DNA of 64,000 bases from an uncultured Prolixibacteraceae bacterium (lineage in GTDB: Bacteria > Bacteroidota > Bacteroidia > Bacteroidales > Prolixibacteraceae). The translations under genes were made by a program, and so were the position numbers. Shown in pieces: positions 10,059-19,633 of this stretch. The DNA is taken from assembly GCA_903834475.1 (NCBI GenBank), contig CAILJH010000284.1, positions 1 to 64,000 of the forward strand, read 5' to 3'. Numbering within the stretch: the first letter of the stretch is position 1; every line of letters starts with the position of its first letter. A model generated the notes under the pieces. That model was not told the DNA's origin and did not search any database. It saw only the letters and a list, made by a program, of their open reading frames with translations.

Positions 10059-10088
10059 CCATTTATCATTAACCATTAATCATTGATA
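10053..10088. repeat. right arm of inverted repeat bracketing the four-helix-bundle gene
   Basis: aattaaccatttatcattaaccattaatcattgata; reverse complement matches the left arm and overlaps the hemF stop codon. Confidence 0.75.
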
Positions 10089-11009
10089 ATTGGTCCATTC
10101 AATTCCCTTTTTTAGCAACTCCTGAGTTTGTGCTTCGGGGCTTCCGGCTTCCGGTTGGTATTGATACACCCATTCCACTTCGGCGGGTAAACTCACCAAA
10201 ATTGATTCGATGTTTCCGTCGGATTCCAATCCGAATTTGGTGCCGCGGTCATGAATCAGATTGAATTCAACGTAGCGTCCCCGACGAATTTTCTGCCATT
10301 TTTTCTGTGCTTCAGTAAATGGTTTGTGACCGTTATCCTTCATTAAGCGACTGTAAATAATCGGGTAAATCCGCAGCAGATCAGAAGTCAAATTCAACAT
10401 TTTTTCGAGATTTGCTTCATTGGCAGCTTGAATGCGGTCGAAGAATATTCCGCCAACGCCGCGTGTTTCCTGTCGATGAGGCAGGTAGAAATAATCGTCG
10501 GCCCAGGTTTTCCATTCCGGATAAAAGGAAGTATCGTATTTGTCGCAAATGTCTTTCAGGGTTTGATGGAACCAGCGGGCTTCTTCCGGATTGATATAAG
10601 TAGGAGTGAGGTCGATTCCGCCGCCAAACCAAGATGATCCATTGTCGAGACTGAAATGCCGTACATTCATGTGTATGGTTGGTACAAACGGATTTCCGGA
10701 ATGAAGAATCGACGATACACCAGTAGCCGCAAACGAGGTAGCACTTTCGCCCAGCAACTTGGCCATGTTGTCGTTGTAACTGCCGCTTACATGCGAAAAA
10801 TTAACACCTGCTTTTTCGATGATCGAACCGTTCTGCATGACGCAAGTTAGTCCAGAACCAATCTCCTTTTCCCAGGCATCTTTCGAAAATTTGCCAGTTC
10901 CATCGGCATCTTCCAATGTTTGGCAAATGGTTTTTTGTATGCTTTTGTAAATAGCAGCAGTTTTCGATACGTTCACAATTGTCGTGTTTTGGTTAAAATT
11001 GTCATTCAC
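10080..11009 (-). CDS. hemF: oxygen-dependent coproporphyrinogen III oxidase
   Basis: PFVPTIHMNVRHFSLDNGSSWFGGGIDLTPTY; ETRGVGGIFFDRI; RRGRYVEFNLIHDRGTKFGLESDGNIESILVSLP. Confidence 0.97.
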   Translation of the reverse strand: MNDNFNQNTTIVNVSKTAAIYKSIQKTICQTLEDADGTGKFSKDAWEKEIGSGLTCVMQNGSIIEKAGVNFSHVSGSYNDNMAKLLGESATSFAATGVSSILHSGNPFVPTIHMNVRHFSLDNGSSWFGGGIDLTPTYINPEEARWFHQTLKDICDKYDTSFYPEWKTWADDYFYLPHRQETRGVGGIFFDRIQAANEANLEKMLNLTSDLLRIYPIIYSRLMKDNGHKPFTEAQKKWQKIRRGRYVEFNLIHDRGTKFGLESDGNIESILVSLPAEVEWVYQYQPEAGSPEAQTQELLKKGIEWTNYQ

Positions 11010-11104
11010 TTCGTGTCATTCAGTTGTCATTAGCTTCGCGTCATTGGGTGATTCCGAAGGTGCAATTGAATGACTATTAATGACAACAAATGACCATTAA
11101 TGAC
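11001..11104. repeat. interspersed GTCATT/AATGAC inverted-repeat cluster
   Basis: Left arm gtcattcacttcgtgtcattcagttgtcattagcttcgcgtcatt; right arm aatgactattaatgacaacaaatgaccattaatgac. Confidence 0.75.
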
Positions 11105-12482
11105 CCTTGATTTTCCCCATCAACTCTTCGGCAATGCTGCGACCCTGTTTCACCCTGTCGGCCATTCCGATACCGTCGCGGATGTTTCCGGCTAAAATCA
11201 GTCCGGTGTATTTCTGCTGAATCAGATCGATCATTTCGAAACGTTTTCCGGAACTTTCGGTGTACTGTGGAATCGCTTTTGGGTAGCGGTGAATTCGAAT
11301 CAAATCCGGACTCAGGCTTCGGTTGCTCATCATTCGCGGCAGTTCCTTGTTCAGAAGTGTTTCAATTTCGAAATTATCCATCTTGGCGATATCCGGACGT
11401 TTGGTACCTCCCATGAATACAGACAACAGTGCACCACCTTCCGGCGCGCGGCCTTTAAAGAACGACGAGGTAAATAACACACCAAGTATATTTTTGTTTT
11501 CCTTTCCGGGAACCAATCCGCCAAATGCTTTCAGCGACATGCCTTTCCACTTTTTAAATCCAAGCAAAACCTGAGTAACGGCAGCGTATTTTAAGTCGTT
11601 GAACGGGACAACTTCTTCCTCGTTCAGAAAAGGTAATAATTCCGGTAATGCATATCCTCCGCATGTGGTGACCAAATGTGAAGTTTCGAGCGTAAACAAC
11701 TGTTCCGGAGTGGTTACCTGCAATTGAAAACCATCGGTAATAGGTTTTACCATCGTTTCAGCCGATAACAGAATGTTTTCGGAACCGATTGCTTCGGTCA
11801 GCGCTTCAGTCAGGCGACTCAGTCCACCTTTGGCCGAAAACACTTCTTTGGTTGCTTTTTTGTCGCGGTCAGTTTTCGGCATTTTAGCCTTTTTTATCGC
11901 TCCTTTGATGAAGCTTCCGTATTCTTGCTCCAGATTCCAGAGCTTGGGCATGGCATATTTTGTGACCAGCTTGGTTGGATCACCTGCGTAAATCCCGGAG
12001 ATAAATGGATCGACGGCATAATCCAAATAGCTTTGTCCCATGCGCCGCGTAACCAAATCAGCCAGTTTTTCGTTTGGATCAGTTCCTTTTTTGCGGAAGG
12101 GTTCGCCCAATATCCTGAATTTATCGTACCAGGTAAAAAGTGGCGTGCTAATGGCCGACATCAATCCTGATGGCAAAGCATGCCATGCCTGGTTTTTCCA
12201 GATGAGACGGCGTTTTGCACTTGGATCGGCCACTTCGAGTTCGCATTTTCCGGCCAGTTCTTCAAATAACTCAGTCATTTCAGGATACGAAACAACTCCA
12301 GTATTGGGGCCTGTTTCGTACACAAAACCCTTTTCGCTGATGGTTTGCATCACCCCTCCGGTTTTAGCCGACTTGTCGATGATTCTAAAATCGATTCCAG
12401 CTTTTTTCAGGTAAAGGGCCATCGTCAGTCCGGTCAGTCCGGCACCAATTATAACAACTTCGGGTTTGAGGGTTTCGGCCAT
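11097..12482 (-). CDS. hemG: protoporphyrinogen oxidase (FAD-dependent, HemY/HemG type)
   Basis: EVVIIGAGLTGLTMALYLKKAGIDFRIIDKSAKTGGVMQTI; DPFISGIYAGDPTKL; GLILAGNIRDGIGMADRVKQGRSIAEEL. Confidence 0.92.
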   Translation of the reverse strand: MAETLKPEVVIIGAGLTGLTMALYLKKAGIDFRIIDKSAKTGGVMQTISEKGFVYETGPNTGVVSYPEMTELFEELAGKCELEVADPSAKRRLIWKNQAWHALPSGLMSAISTPLFTWYDKFRILGEPFRKKGTDPNEKLADLVTRRMGQSYLDYAVDPFISGIYAGDPTKLVTKYAMPKLWNLEQEYGSFIKGAIKKAKMPKTDRDKKATKEVFSAKGGLSRLTEALTEAIGSENILLSAETMVKPITDGFQLQVTTPEQLFTLETSHLVTTCGGYALPELLPFLNEEEVVPFNDLKYAAVTQVLLGFKKWKGMSLKAFGGLVPGKENKNILGVLFTSSFFKGRAPEGGALLSVFMGGTKRPDIAKMDNFEIETLLNKELPRMMSNRSLSPDLIRIHRYPKAIPQYTESSGKRFEMIDLIQQKYTGLILAGNIRDGIGMADRVKQGRSIAEELMGKIKGH

Positions 12483-12484
12483 GG

Positions 12485-13861
12485 TTATACTGGTTTTGAA
12501 AAGTTGGTTTGTCCGGCCTGAATGAGCGGATCGAACGAAGCGGCTACGTTGCGGATAAACAATTGTCCATCCGGGGTAATTTGTATTTTTTCGTCGGAAA
12601 GAGCAATCACGCCATCGGTTGCGAATTGCTGAAGCAGTTCCTGATTGTAAACGGTTTGACTTTTCACTTCATTGGAAGTCATACCGAGTATTTCGCCCAA
12701 ATGGCTCCAAACGATTTGTTCGTTGCACATCAGTTCGGTGATCACCTCACGGACAACTACCTGTTGCTTGGTAAGCCTGTAACCTTTAATCGTGGTTAAT
12801 TCACCATGATTGATTTTGGTAATGTATTCGTCGATTGACTTTGTGTTTTGTGCATAAACGCCTTCCAGCTGACTAATCCCGGTAACTCCAAAAGCATAAA
12901 CCTGACCGGTGGTGCGACGGGTGCAATAGCCCTGAAAGTTGCGGTGCAATTGTTTATTCTGGCGAGCTACAGTTAATTCGTCCGCAGCATTGGCATAATG
13001 ATCCATCCCAATGGCCTCGTAACCGTTTTCGGTCATCAGCGAATAGGCCGCTTCAAACATTTTTATTTTTTCATCAGCGGCCGGAAGTCCTTCTTTTTCG
13101 AGTTTCTTCTGAATTTTGCTGACCCATGGCACGTGTGCGTACGAAAAAGTGACCAATCGATCTGGTCTCAGTTCGATGGCTTTTCGGATGGTTTCCGAAA
13201 AGTTTACGGCCGTTTGTTTGGGCAGACCATAAATAAAATCGAGGTTCACGGCCATACTTGGTGAATCCTGTTTCAGGAAAGAAATAATATCTTTTACCGG
13301 AAGTGCCGATTTGTCGCGGTTTACAGCATCCAAAACCTCATTGTTAAAATCCTGAATACCGATACTGAAACGATTAAAACCTGCTTTTTTCAGCCCGGTC
13401 ATTTGCTCGTATGTGAGGTAGGCAGGGTTGACTTCAATGGCGATTTCAGGTTCAGGAATAAACTCGAAGGTTGAAAACAGCAATTCGTTAATCTCCTGTA
13501 GATATTCAACCGGAATGGCATTTGGTGTGCCGCCGCCGTAATGAATCTGCGAAACTTTCCGGTTTTTATCCAATCGCGAAGTCACCATCTTAATTTCCTT
13601 AATCAGAGCTTTGTGGTATGCTTCAACTACCTCAGCCTGACGAAGTGCATACGAATTACATCCGCAGAAATAGCACAATTTCAGACAAAACGGAATGTGA
13701 ATATAGATGGAAATATTCTGCGGATTCCATTGATTCGACTGGTCGATGGCCTCCAGGTAATTGGCCGGACTAAATTCTTCGGTGAAGAAGTTTGCCGGTG
13801 GATAACTGGTGTAACGGGGAACCGGGTGGTTGTATTTTTCGAGTAATTCGCGGTTGATCAT
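12485..13861 (-). CDS. hemN: oxygen-independent coproporphyrinogen III oxidase (radical SAM)
   Basis: PRYTSYPPANFF; SIYIHIPFCLKLCYFCGCNSY; IHYGGGTPNAIP; NRFSIGIQDF; IGMDHYA. Confidence 0.96.
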   Translation of the reverse strand: MINRELLEKYNHPVPRYTSYPPANFFTEEFSPANYLEAIDQSNQWNPQNISIYIHIPFCLKLCYFCGCNSYALRQAEVVEAYHKALIKEIKMVTSRLDKNRKVSQIHYGGGTPNAIPVEYLQEINELLFSTFEFIPEPEIAIEVNPAYLTYEQMTGLKKAGFNRFSIGIQDFNNEVLDAVNRDKSALPVKDIISFLKQDSPSMAVNLDFIYGLPKQTAVNFSETIRKAIELRPDRLVTFSYAHVPWVSKIQKKLEKEGLPAADEKIKMFEAAYSLMTENGYEAIGMDHYANAADELTVARQNKQLHRNFQGYCTRRTTGQVYAFGVTGISQLEGVYAQNTKSIDEYITKINHGELTTIKGYRLTKQQVVVREVITELMCNEQIVWSHLGEILGMTSNEVKSQTVYNQELLQQFATDGVIALSDEKIQITPDGQLFIRNVAASFDPLIQAGQTNFSKPV

Positions 13862-13876
13862 AGTTGTAAATTTGAA

Positions 13877-14011
13877 GCCCCCTCGAAACCTCCCCCAATA
13901 GGGGAGGCTTTAAAAAGCATTGCTAAAGTTTTTTGTTTGTTCATTCGTTTTACGCTTAAAAATTGCACGTTGCGTTTTTTTCTCCCCTCCCTCGGAGGGG
14001 ATGGGGGAGGC
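13877..14011. repeat. CCTCCCCC-type inverted repeats in the hemN-hemE intergenic region
   Basis: agccccctcgaaacctcccccaataggggagg and ctcccctccctcggaggggatgggggaggct face each other about 70 bp apart. Confidence 0.7.
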
Positions 14012-14017
14012 TACTTG

Positions 14018-15052
14018 TTATCTTTTCCAGTCTGTTCTTTTCACCCAATCGGCCAGGAATCTGGCATTCTCGAATGAAATACCTGGCATAAAACCGTGAC
14101 CGAGGTTGAAAATCCAGTCCTGATTATTTTTGCCAAATTCGATGTATGGTTGCAGCGCCTTTTCAATTTCAGGCTGACTTGCATATAACAAACGAGGATC
14201 GACATTTCCTTGTAAACCAATTTTTGAATCGACTATTTTTCGGGCCGTATCAAGCGGTGTTTGCCAGTCGATACTCAGGTAATCGCAGTCGTCCGGAGTG
14301 ATTTGGGCGATTCCGGTTCCCAATCCTTTCGGAAAGAAAATAAACGGAATACTTTTTTCGCGCACTGCGGCAGCTATTTTTTTAGTTGCCGGCATAAACA
14401 ATTCCTGATATAAATCGGCAGGAATCAATCCTGCGTGTGTATCGAACAACTGGAAAACATCGACTCCGTGTTCTATCTGCCCTTGCGCATAAACAATCGA
14501 AAGATCGGTTACTACTTCAATCAACTTTTTGGTTGTTTCCTTATTCTGATAGATAAATTTAATGGCTTCCGGAAAATCACCTTTCCGGCCTAAACCCTGA
14601 AGCATAAACAACAGAACCGTCAAAGGTGCGCCACAAAAGCCGATCAGCGGTGTTTCCTCTTTTTTTGTCCGGATAATTTCGTCGATAACCGAATAAATGT
14701 AATTCAATTTTGTTGGGTCAGGATTCAATCCTTCAAGCGGTTTATCACGGTAAGCCAGTGGCTGATCGAAAAGTGGACCACTGTCGTTAAATTCCAATCC
14801 CATGCCCAGTGCATGAGGAATAACCAAAATATCGGAGAACAGAATTCCGGCATCGACACCCAAATCGTCGATAGGCAAAAGGGTTACTTTTGCAGCTATT
14901 TCCGGATTTTGCATCATCTGCCAAAAGGTATAGTTCTCTTTAATCTTCATATATGAAGGCAACACCCGGCCTGCCTGACGCATAAACCAAACAGGTGGTC
15001 GCTCGGTCTTTTCTCCCCGGAGTGTTTTTAATAGAATCGAATTTGCTGTCAA
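14018..15052 (-). CDS. hemE: uroporphyrinogen decarboxylase
   Basis: RPPVWFMRQAGRVLPSYM; DAGILFSDILVIPHALGM; GFCGAPLTVLLFMLQG; QLFDTHAGLI; GLQGNVDPRLLY; NLGHGFMPGISFEN. Confidence 0.97.
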   Translation of the reverse strand: MTANSILLKTLRGEKTERPPVWFMRQAGRVLPSYMKIKENYTFWQMMQNPEIAAKVTLLPIDDLGVDAGILFSDILVIPHALGMGLEFNDSGPLFDQPLAYRDKPLEGLNPDPTKLNYIYSVIDEIIRTKKEETPLIGFCGAPLTVLLFMLQGLGRKGDFPEAIKFIYQNKETTKKLIEVVTDLSIVYAQGQIEHGVDVFQLFDTHAGLIPADLYQELFMPATKKIAAAVREKSIPFIFFPKGLGTGIAQITPDDCDYLSIDWQTPLDTARKIVDSKIGLQGNVDPRLLYASQPEIEKALQPYIEFGKNNQDWIFNLGHGFMPGISFENARFLADWVKRTDWKR

Positions 15053-15092
15053 AATAGAATTTATTTAAAGTTTATATGAATAGCTATTTGTT

Positions 15093-16169
15093 TCATCGTC
15101 TTTCCCGTGAATCTTTTTCGGATTCCTTTTTGGTAGGTTCCGACTTTTTCTCATTTCTTTTATTGGATCTCACTTTGTTGTTTGATCTTTTCTGATTCGC
15201 ACTGGTGTCTGATTTTCCTGTTGAAACAGAACTGTTTTTATTTGAGTCAGTGCGTTCAGCTGATCTTGTTTGCGTAGATTCCTGATTGGCTGGCCGGCTT
15301 GAAACAGGGCGTCTTCTTTCCCGAACAGTACTTTCCTGACTGTTTTTTACACGCTCCGGCATCTGTTGTCTTTGAATTTGACGGTCATTTATCCTTATAT
15401 CTCTATTTTCTAAATTAGAAGGCCTTCTCTTATCGATTTCAATTCTGTTTTTTACTCCTTCATGACGATTTTCAAAATCACGGTTAGGATATTTTTTGGC
15501 ATAATCATTTCTTCGAATGTGTTTGTAGTTATCTCCGGAAAATTGAATATTCCGGCTGTCTGTGTGGTGATATTTATTTTCGAAATTGATGTGTGCATAA
15601 ATGTGTCTGCGATATTTAAACGGAGAACAAGGCCGGTAATGTGAATACCATCCTGGATAGTTGTTCCAGTAATAAGGTGAATTCCAGGTGCTGTAACGTG
15701 GACCCCAGAAAAACGAGAAAATCAAAGGAGTACGGACAAAGGCAGGTTCAATGATGTAATTTGAGCCGTAGATATAAGGTTCGCCAACAATCTGGACACG
15801 GGGATTACCATTGTTTACTCTTTCAACTTCAATGGTAGCAACATCCTGAAAGTCATTTTCGCCCAAAACGGCCTGAATAATCACCAAAGAATTGCGTTCG
15901 GATGAATTTTCGACAACCCGTAAATAATCGATATATCCATCTTCATTCAGGTCAAGGTTCGAAATCCGGTAATTCGGATCATTCAGGCGGTGTTCAAAGT
16001 CTTCCAGATTTTCTGAATCACCGAAAATAGAAGCTACCGCATCCAAATCCAGGTTGTTGCTAATGTCCTTGCTCATTGCACGTGTTGAAGTTACTGTGCG
16101 ATTTTGAGCCTGAAGATTGATGAAGATCGCGCATAATGCTAAAACTAAGATTCCAATTTTTGTTTTCAT
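15093..16169 (-). CDS. hypothetical secreted protein with EF-hand-like segment and basic C-terminus
   Basis: Signal peptide MKTKIGILVLALCAIFINLQAQ; DLNEDGYIDYLRV; basic tail KRSNNKVRSNKRNEKKSEPTKKESEKDSRERR. Start revised from 16211 to 16169. Confidence 0.7.
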   Translation of the reverse strand: MKTKIGILVLALCAIFINLQAQNRTVTSTRAMSKDISNNLDLDAVASIFGDSENLEDFEHRLNDPNYRISNLDLNEDGYIDYLRVVENSSERNSLVIIQAVLGENDFQDVATIEVERVNNGNPRVQIVGEPYIYGSNYIIEPAFVRTPLIFSFFWGPRYSTWNSPYYWNNYPGWYSHYRPCSPFKYRRHIYAHINFENKYHHTDSRNIQFSGDNYKHIRRNDYAKKYPNRDFENRHEGVKNRIEIDKRRPSNLENRDIRINDRQIQRQQMPERVKNSQESTVRERRRPVSSRPANQESTQTRSAERTDSNKNSSVSTGKSDTSANQKRSNNKVRSNKRNEKKSEPTKKESEKDSRERR

Positions 16170-16271
16170 GATCGTAAATTTTAATTGTTTCCTGTTTTCG
16201 CTGAAATTCATTTTGAAATTCTTATCAGCACAAATGCTACTTCAAAAAATCTGCCAGAATTGAAAAACTCA

Positions 16272-16351
16272 ATTGTCATTTGTTGTCATTGATAGTCATA
16301 CCTCGTAATACTTTACAAAAAATGACCATCAATGACGCGCAGCAAATGACT
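16272..16351. repeat. second GTCATT/AATGAC inverted-repeat cluster
   Basis: attgtcatttgttgtcattgatagtcat ... aaatgaccatcaatgacgcgcagcaaatgactg; reverse complements align with a short indel. Confidence 0.7.
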
Positions 16352-16356
16352 GTAAT

Positions 16357-17655
16357 CTATCCTTTTAGCACCTTCAATGCTTCGTAGGTTGCTTCAATAG
16401 TTTTGTCAATTTTTTTCGATGTATGAGCTGCCGACATAAATCCGGCTTCGAACTGCGATGGGGCAAGGTAAACGCCACTTTCCAAAGCCATTTTAAAGTA
16501 TTTGGCGTAGGTAACCGTATTACATTTGCAGGCATCGGCAAACGAATTCACATGGTCTTCTTCTGTAAAGAAAAGTGTGAACATGGACCCGACACGGTTT
16601 ACCACGCCTGGAAAATTGAGATCTTTCAAACATTTATTGATTCCATCGCCTAATCGGGCAGACTTCTCTTCCAGCATCTCGTAAAAGCCATCAGTTTCGT
16701 CCAAAATTTTCAGGGTAGTAAGTCCCGCAGACATGGCCAATGGATTTCCAGAGAGCGTTCCGGCCTGATAAACAGGACCTTTCGGTGCCAGTTTGTCCAT
16801 GATTTCCTGCTTGCCTCCATAGGCGCCAACAGGTAATCCGCCACCGATGATTTTACCGAAGCAAGTAAGGTCTGGTGTAATTCCCAAAATTTGCTGGGCA
16901 CCACCTTTTGAAAGGCGGAATCCAGTCATGACTTCATCAAAAATCAAAACTGAACCGTATTTGGTACAAAGGTCTCTGACTCCCTGGATAAATTCTGTTT
17001 GCGGAATCACAACACCCATGTTTCCGGTAACCGGTTCGATAATAAGGGCTGCAATCTGATCGGGATAACGGACGAATAATTCAGCGACTGAATCCAGATC
17101 GTTGTAACCTGCAGTGAGTGTATCTTTTGCTGTTCCGGATGTAACACCAGGAGAATTGGGAGTTCCCAAAGTCAACGCTCCGGAACCTGCTTTTATCAGA
17201 AAACTATCGTTGTGTCCATGGTAGCAGCCTTCAAATTTGATGACCATTTCACGTCCGGTGTATCCGCGTGCCAAACGTAAAGCGCTCATGGTAGCTTCTG
17301 TTCCGGAGTTTACCATCCGAATTTTATCCACTGATGGAACCATTTTTTTAATCTGCAAAGCCATTTCGGTTTCGAGCAGGGTAGGAGCACCAAAACTGGT
17401 TCCCTTGGCTGCAGTCTTTTGAATAGCCATGATTACATCCGGATGGGAGTGTCCCAAAATCATTGGTCCCCAGGAACCGACATAGTCAATAAATTCATGC
17501 CCCTCAATGTCGAATACTTTAGCTCCTTTGGCGCTGGCGATAAACAACGGATCGCCATCGACACTTTTGAATGAACGAACTGGTGAATTTACTCCGCCGG
17601 GAATGTGTTTTTGCGCTTCCTGAAAAGCGGCTATGCTTTGGGTGTATTGTTTCAT
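16357..17655 (-). CDS. hemL: glutamate-1-semialdehyde 2,1-aminomutase
   Basis: [88 protein letters not shown]. Confidence 0.97.
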   Translation of the reverse strand: MKQYTQSIAAFQEAQKHIPGGVNSPVRSFKSVDGDPLFIASAKGAKVFDIEGHEFIDYVGSWGPMILGHSHPDVIMAIQKTAAKGTSFGAPTLLETEMALQIKKMVPSVDKIRMVNSGTEATMSALRLARGYTGREMVIKFEGCYHGHNDSFLIKAGSGALTLGTPNSPGVTSGTAKDTLTAGYNDLDSVAELFVRYPDQIAALIIEPVTGNMGVVIPQTEFIQGVRDLCTKYGSVLIFDEVMTGFRLSKGGAQQILGITPDLTCFGKIIGGGLPVGAYGGKQEIMDKLAPKGPVYQAGTLSGNPLAMSAGLTTLKILDETDGFYEMLEEKSARLGDGINKCLKDLNFPGVVNRVGSMFTLFFTEEDHVNSFADACKCNTVTYAKYFKMALESGVYLAPSQFEAGFMSAAHTSKKIDKTIEATYEALKVLKG

Positions 17656-17756
17656 GGTTTCAATAAATCTTTATAAATTGATAATCGCATTTCCGTCCGA
17701 AATGGAAAAATACATTGTCGAACATTATCTCGCGGACGGTTCTTTTTTGTTGCATT

Positions 17757-17850
17757 CTCCACAGGGCGTTGCCCTGTGCTATTAGATGTCGCCCTTTCAG
17801 GGCTAAAATTACCCAAAAACCTTTCCCTCGGTTGGTGAGCTTGTCGAACC
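17757..17850. repeat. intergenic palindrome cluster (CACAGGGCGTTGCCCTGTG, GCCCTTTCAGGGC, GGTTGGTGAGCTTGTCGAACC)
   Basis: Three successive short palindromes/hairpins between hemL and hemB. Confidence 0.75.
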
Positions 17851-17872
17851 AGGGGAACGGGAAGGGGGCCTT

Positions 17873-18841
17873 TTATAAATCTTTGACGATATCCTGAGTA
17901 TGATATGATAAGATGATGTCTGATCCTGCACGTTTGATTGAAGTCAGGATTTCGCGAACCATCCGTTTTTCATCGATCCAGCCATTTGCAGCTGCAGCCT
18001 TAACCATTGAGTATTCGCCACTTACGTTGTAAGCTGCAATAGGAATATTGAAATTGGTTTTCACGCGCTGTATGATATCCAGGTAGCTCAACGCCGGTTT
18101 TACCATCACAATATCGGCGCCTTCTTCAATGTCGAGGGCAACTTCACGCAAAGCTTCGTTGCTGTTGGCCGGATCCATCTGATAGGTGGCACGGTTTCCA
18201 AATTTTGGTGCGCTTTCTGCAGCTTCGCGGAAAGGTCCGTAAAAACTGGAAGCATATTTGGCCGAATAGGCCATGATTGGCAGATTATAAAAGCCATTCT
18301 CATCAAGTGCCCGGCGAATTGCTCCAACCCGGCCGTCCATCATGTCGCTTGGTGCAACCATGTCGATGCCTTCCTGAGCCAGAGAAACTGACTGTTTTGC
18401 CAGAGTAATTAGTGTCAGATCATTGTCGACATCGCCATTAACAATTGTTCCGCAATGGCCGTGAGTGGTATATTCGCAGTTGCAGATGTCGGCAATTACA
18501 TACAAATCGGGCAATGCTTTTTTGAGTGCCCGGGTGGCTTGCTGCACAATCCCGTTGTGCTCACACGCAACCAAACCATGTTCATCTTTGTGCTCAGGAA
18601 TGCCAAACAGAAGTACTGCCTGAACTCCGATTCCGAATAGACGGCGGCATTCTTCAACCAGTAAATCGACTGAAAGCTGTGAATTTCCGGGCATCGAAGA
18701 AATCGGATTGTTAACACCAGTTCCGGGACAAACAAAAAGTGGCATAACCAGATCGTCGCGGGTGAGGATTGTTTCGCGTACCATATTTCGCAATACAGGT
18801 GTGTGCCTTAATCTTCTGAGGCGTGTAATTGGGAATGACAT
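17873..18841 (-). CDS. hemB: delta-aminolevulinic acid dehydratase (porphobilinogen synthase)
   Basis: [92 protein letters not shown]. Confidence 0.97.
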   Translation of the reverse strand: MSFPITRLRRLRHTPVLRNMVRETILTRDDLVMPLFVCPGTGVNNPISSMPGNSQLSVDLLVEECRRLFGIGVQAVLLFGIPEHKDEHGLVACEHNGIVQQATRALKKALPDLYVIADICNCEYTTHGHCGTIVNGDVDNDLTLITLAKQSVSLAQEGIDMVAPSDMMDGRVGAIRRALDENGFYNLPIMAYSAKYASSFYGPFREAAESAPKFGNRATYQMDPANSNEALREVALDIEEGADIVMVKPALSYLDIIQRVKTNFNIPIAAYNVSGEYSMVKAAAANGWIDEKRMVREILTSIKRAGSDIILSYHTQDIVKDL

Positions 18842-18852
18842 AATTTAGATAT

Positions 18853-19629
18853 TTAAAATTGTTTTTTCTGAAAATAATTGATGATGGCTGTATAAATTCC
18901 CTGTGAATTGGCGGTTCCGGCAGTAATCAGCGGTTCAATACCATTTCGGATAACTTCTGCTGAAGTGGTTTGTCCGATGCAGACCAACCTGAGCTTTACC
19001 GGATCGGCTTTTCCTGAAATCAGGTGAAGTAAGTTGTTGCAGCATGAAGGACTGGTAAGTACAATCATGTCATACTGATCATTAACAATCCGCTGAAGTG
19101 CTTCGCTGTCAACTGTTTCAGGAAGTATCGTTTCATAGAAAAGAATACGGGTACAAACGGCCTTCTTTGAAATTTTATCTTCGATTACACTTCGGGCCAG
19201 ATTTCCGATTGGGAAAAGCACTCGTTCGCCTAAATTAACCCTATGAAAAAAGTCGGCAACAAAATCCTCAGCGGTGTTTCCCAGGTTGATAAATGCAGCC
19301 GATGTGCCATAACATTCCAAATGAGCTGCAGTTTTTTTACCTACAACTGCAATTTTTAAATGCTCCGGCAGTCCGTAGTTATTTTGAAGTTCAAAAAGTG
19401 CCTCAAAAAAATATTTCAAGCCATTGGGACTGGTAAAAACAATCCAGTTGAACGAACCGAGATTTTTCAGCTGCAACCAGGCTGACTCGTCGAGTGGCAA
19501 TGGTTTGACCTCAATGGTTGGCATGGCAATTAAGGTTGCCGATTCTTCTGTCAAAAGGATCTCCAATTCAGCTGACTGCCCGGCAGGCCTGGTCGAAATA
19601 AAAACTTTGTTTTCGAGTAGTTTGCCCAT
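18853..19629 (-). CDS. hemD: uroporphyrinogen-III synthase
   Basis: KVFISTRPAGQSAELEILL; FNWIVFTSPNGLKYFFEAL; LVCIGQTTSAEVIRNGIEP; position between hemC and hemB. Confidence 0.88.
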   Translation of the reverse strand: MGKLLENKVFISTRPAGQSAELEILLTEESATLIAMPTIEVKPLPLDESAWLQLKNLGSFNWIVFTSPNGLKYFFEALFELQNNYGLPEHLKIAVVGKKTAAHLECYGTSAAFINLGNTAEDFVADFFHRVNLGERVLFPIGNLARSVIEDKISKKAVCTRILFYETILPETVDSEALQRIVNDQYDMIVLTSPSCCNNLLHLISGKADPVKLRLVCIGQTTSAEVIRNGIEPLITAGTANSQGIYTAIINYFQKKQF

Positions 19630-19633
19630 AATC

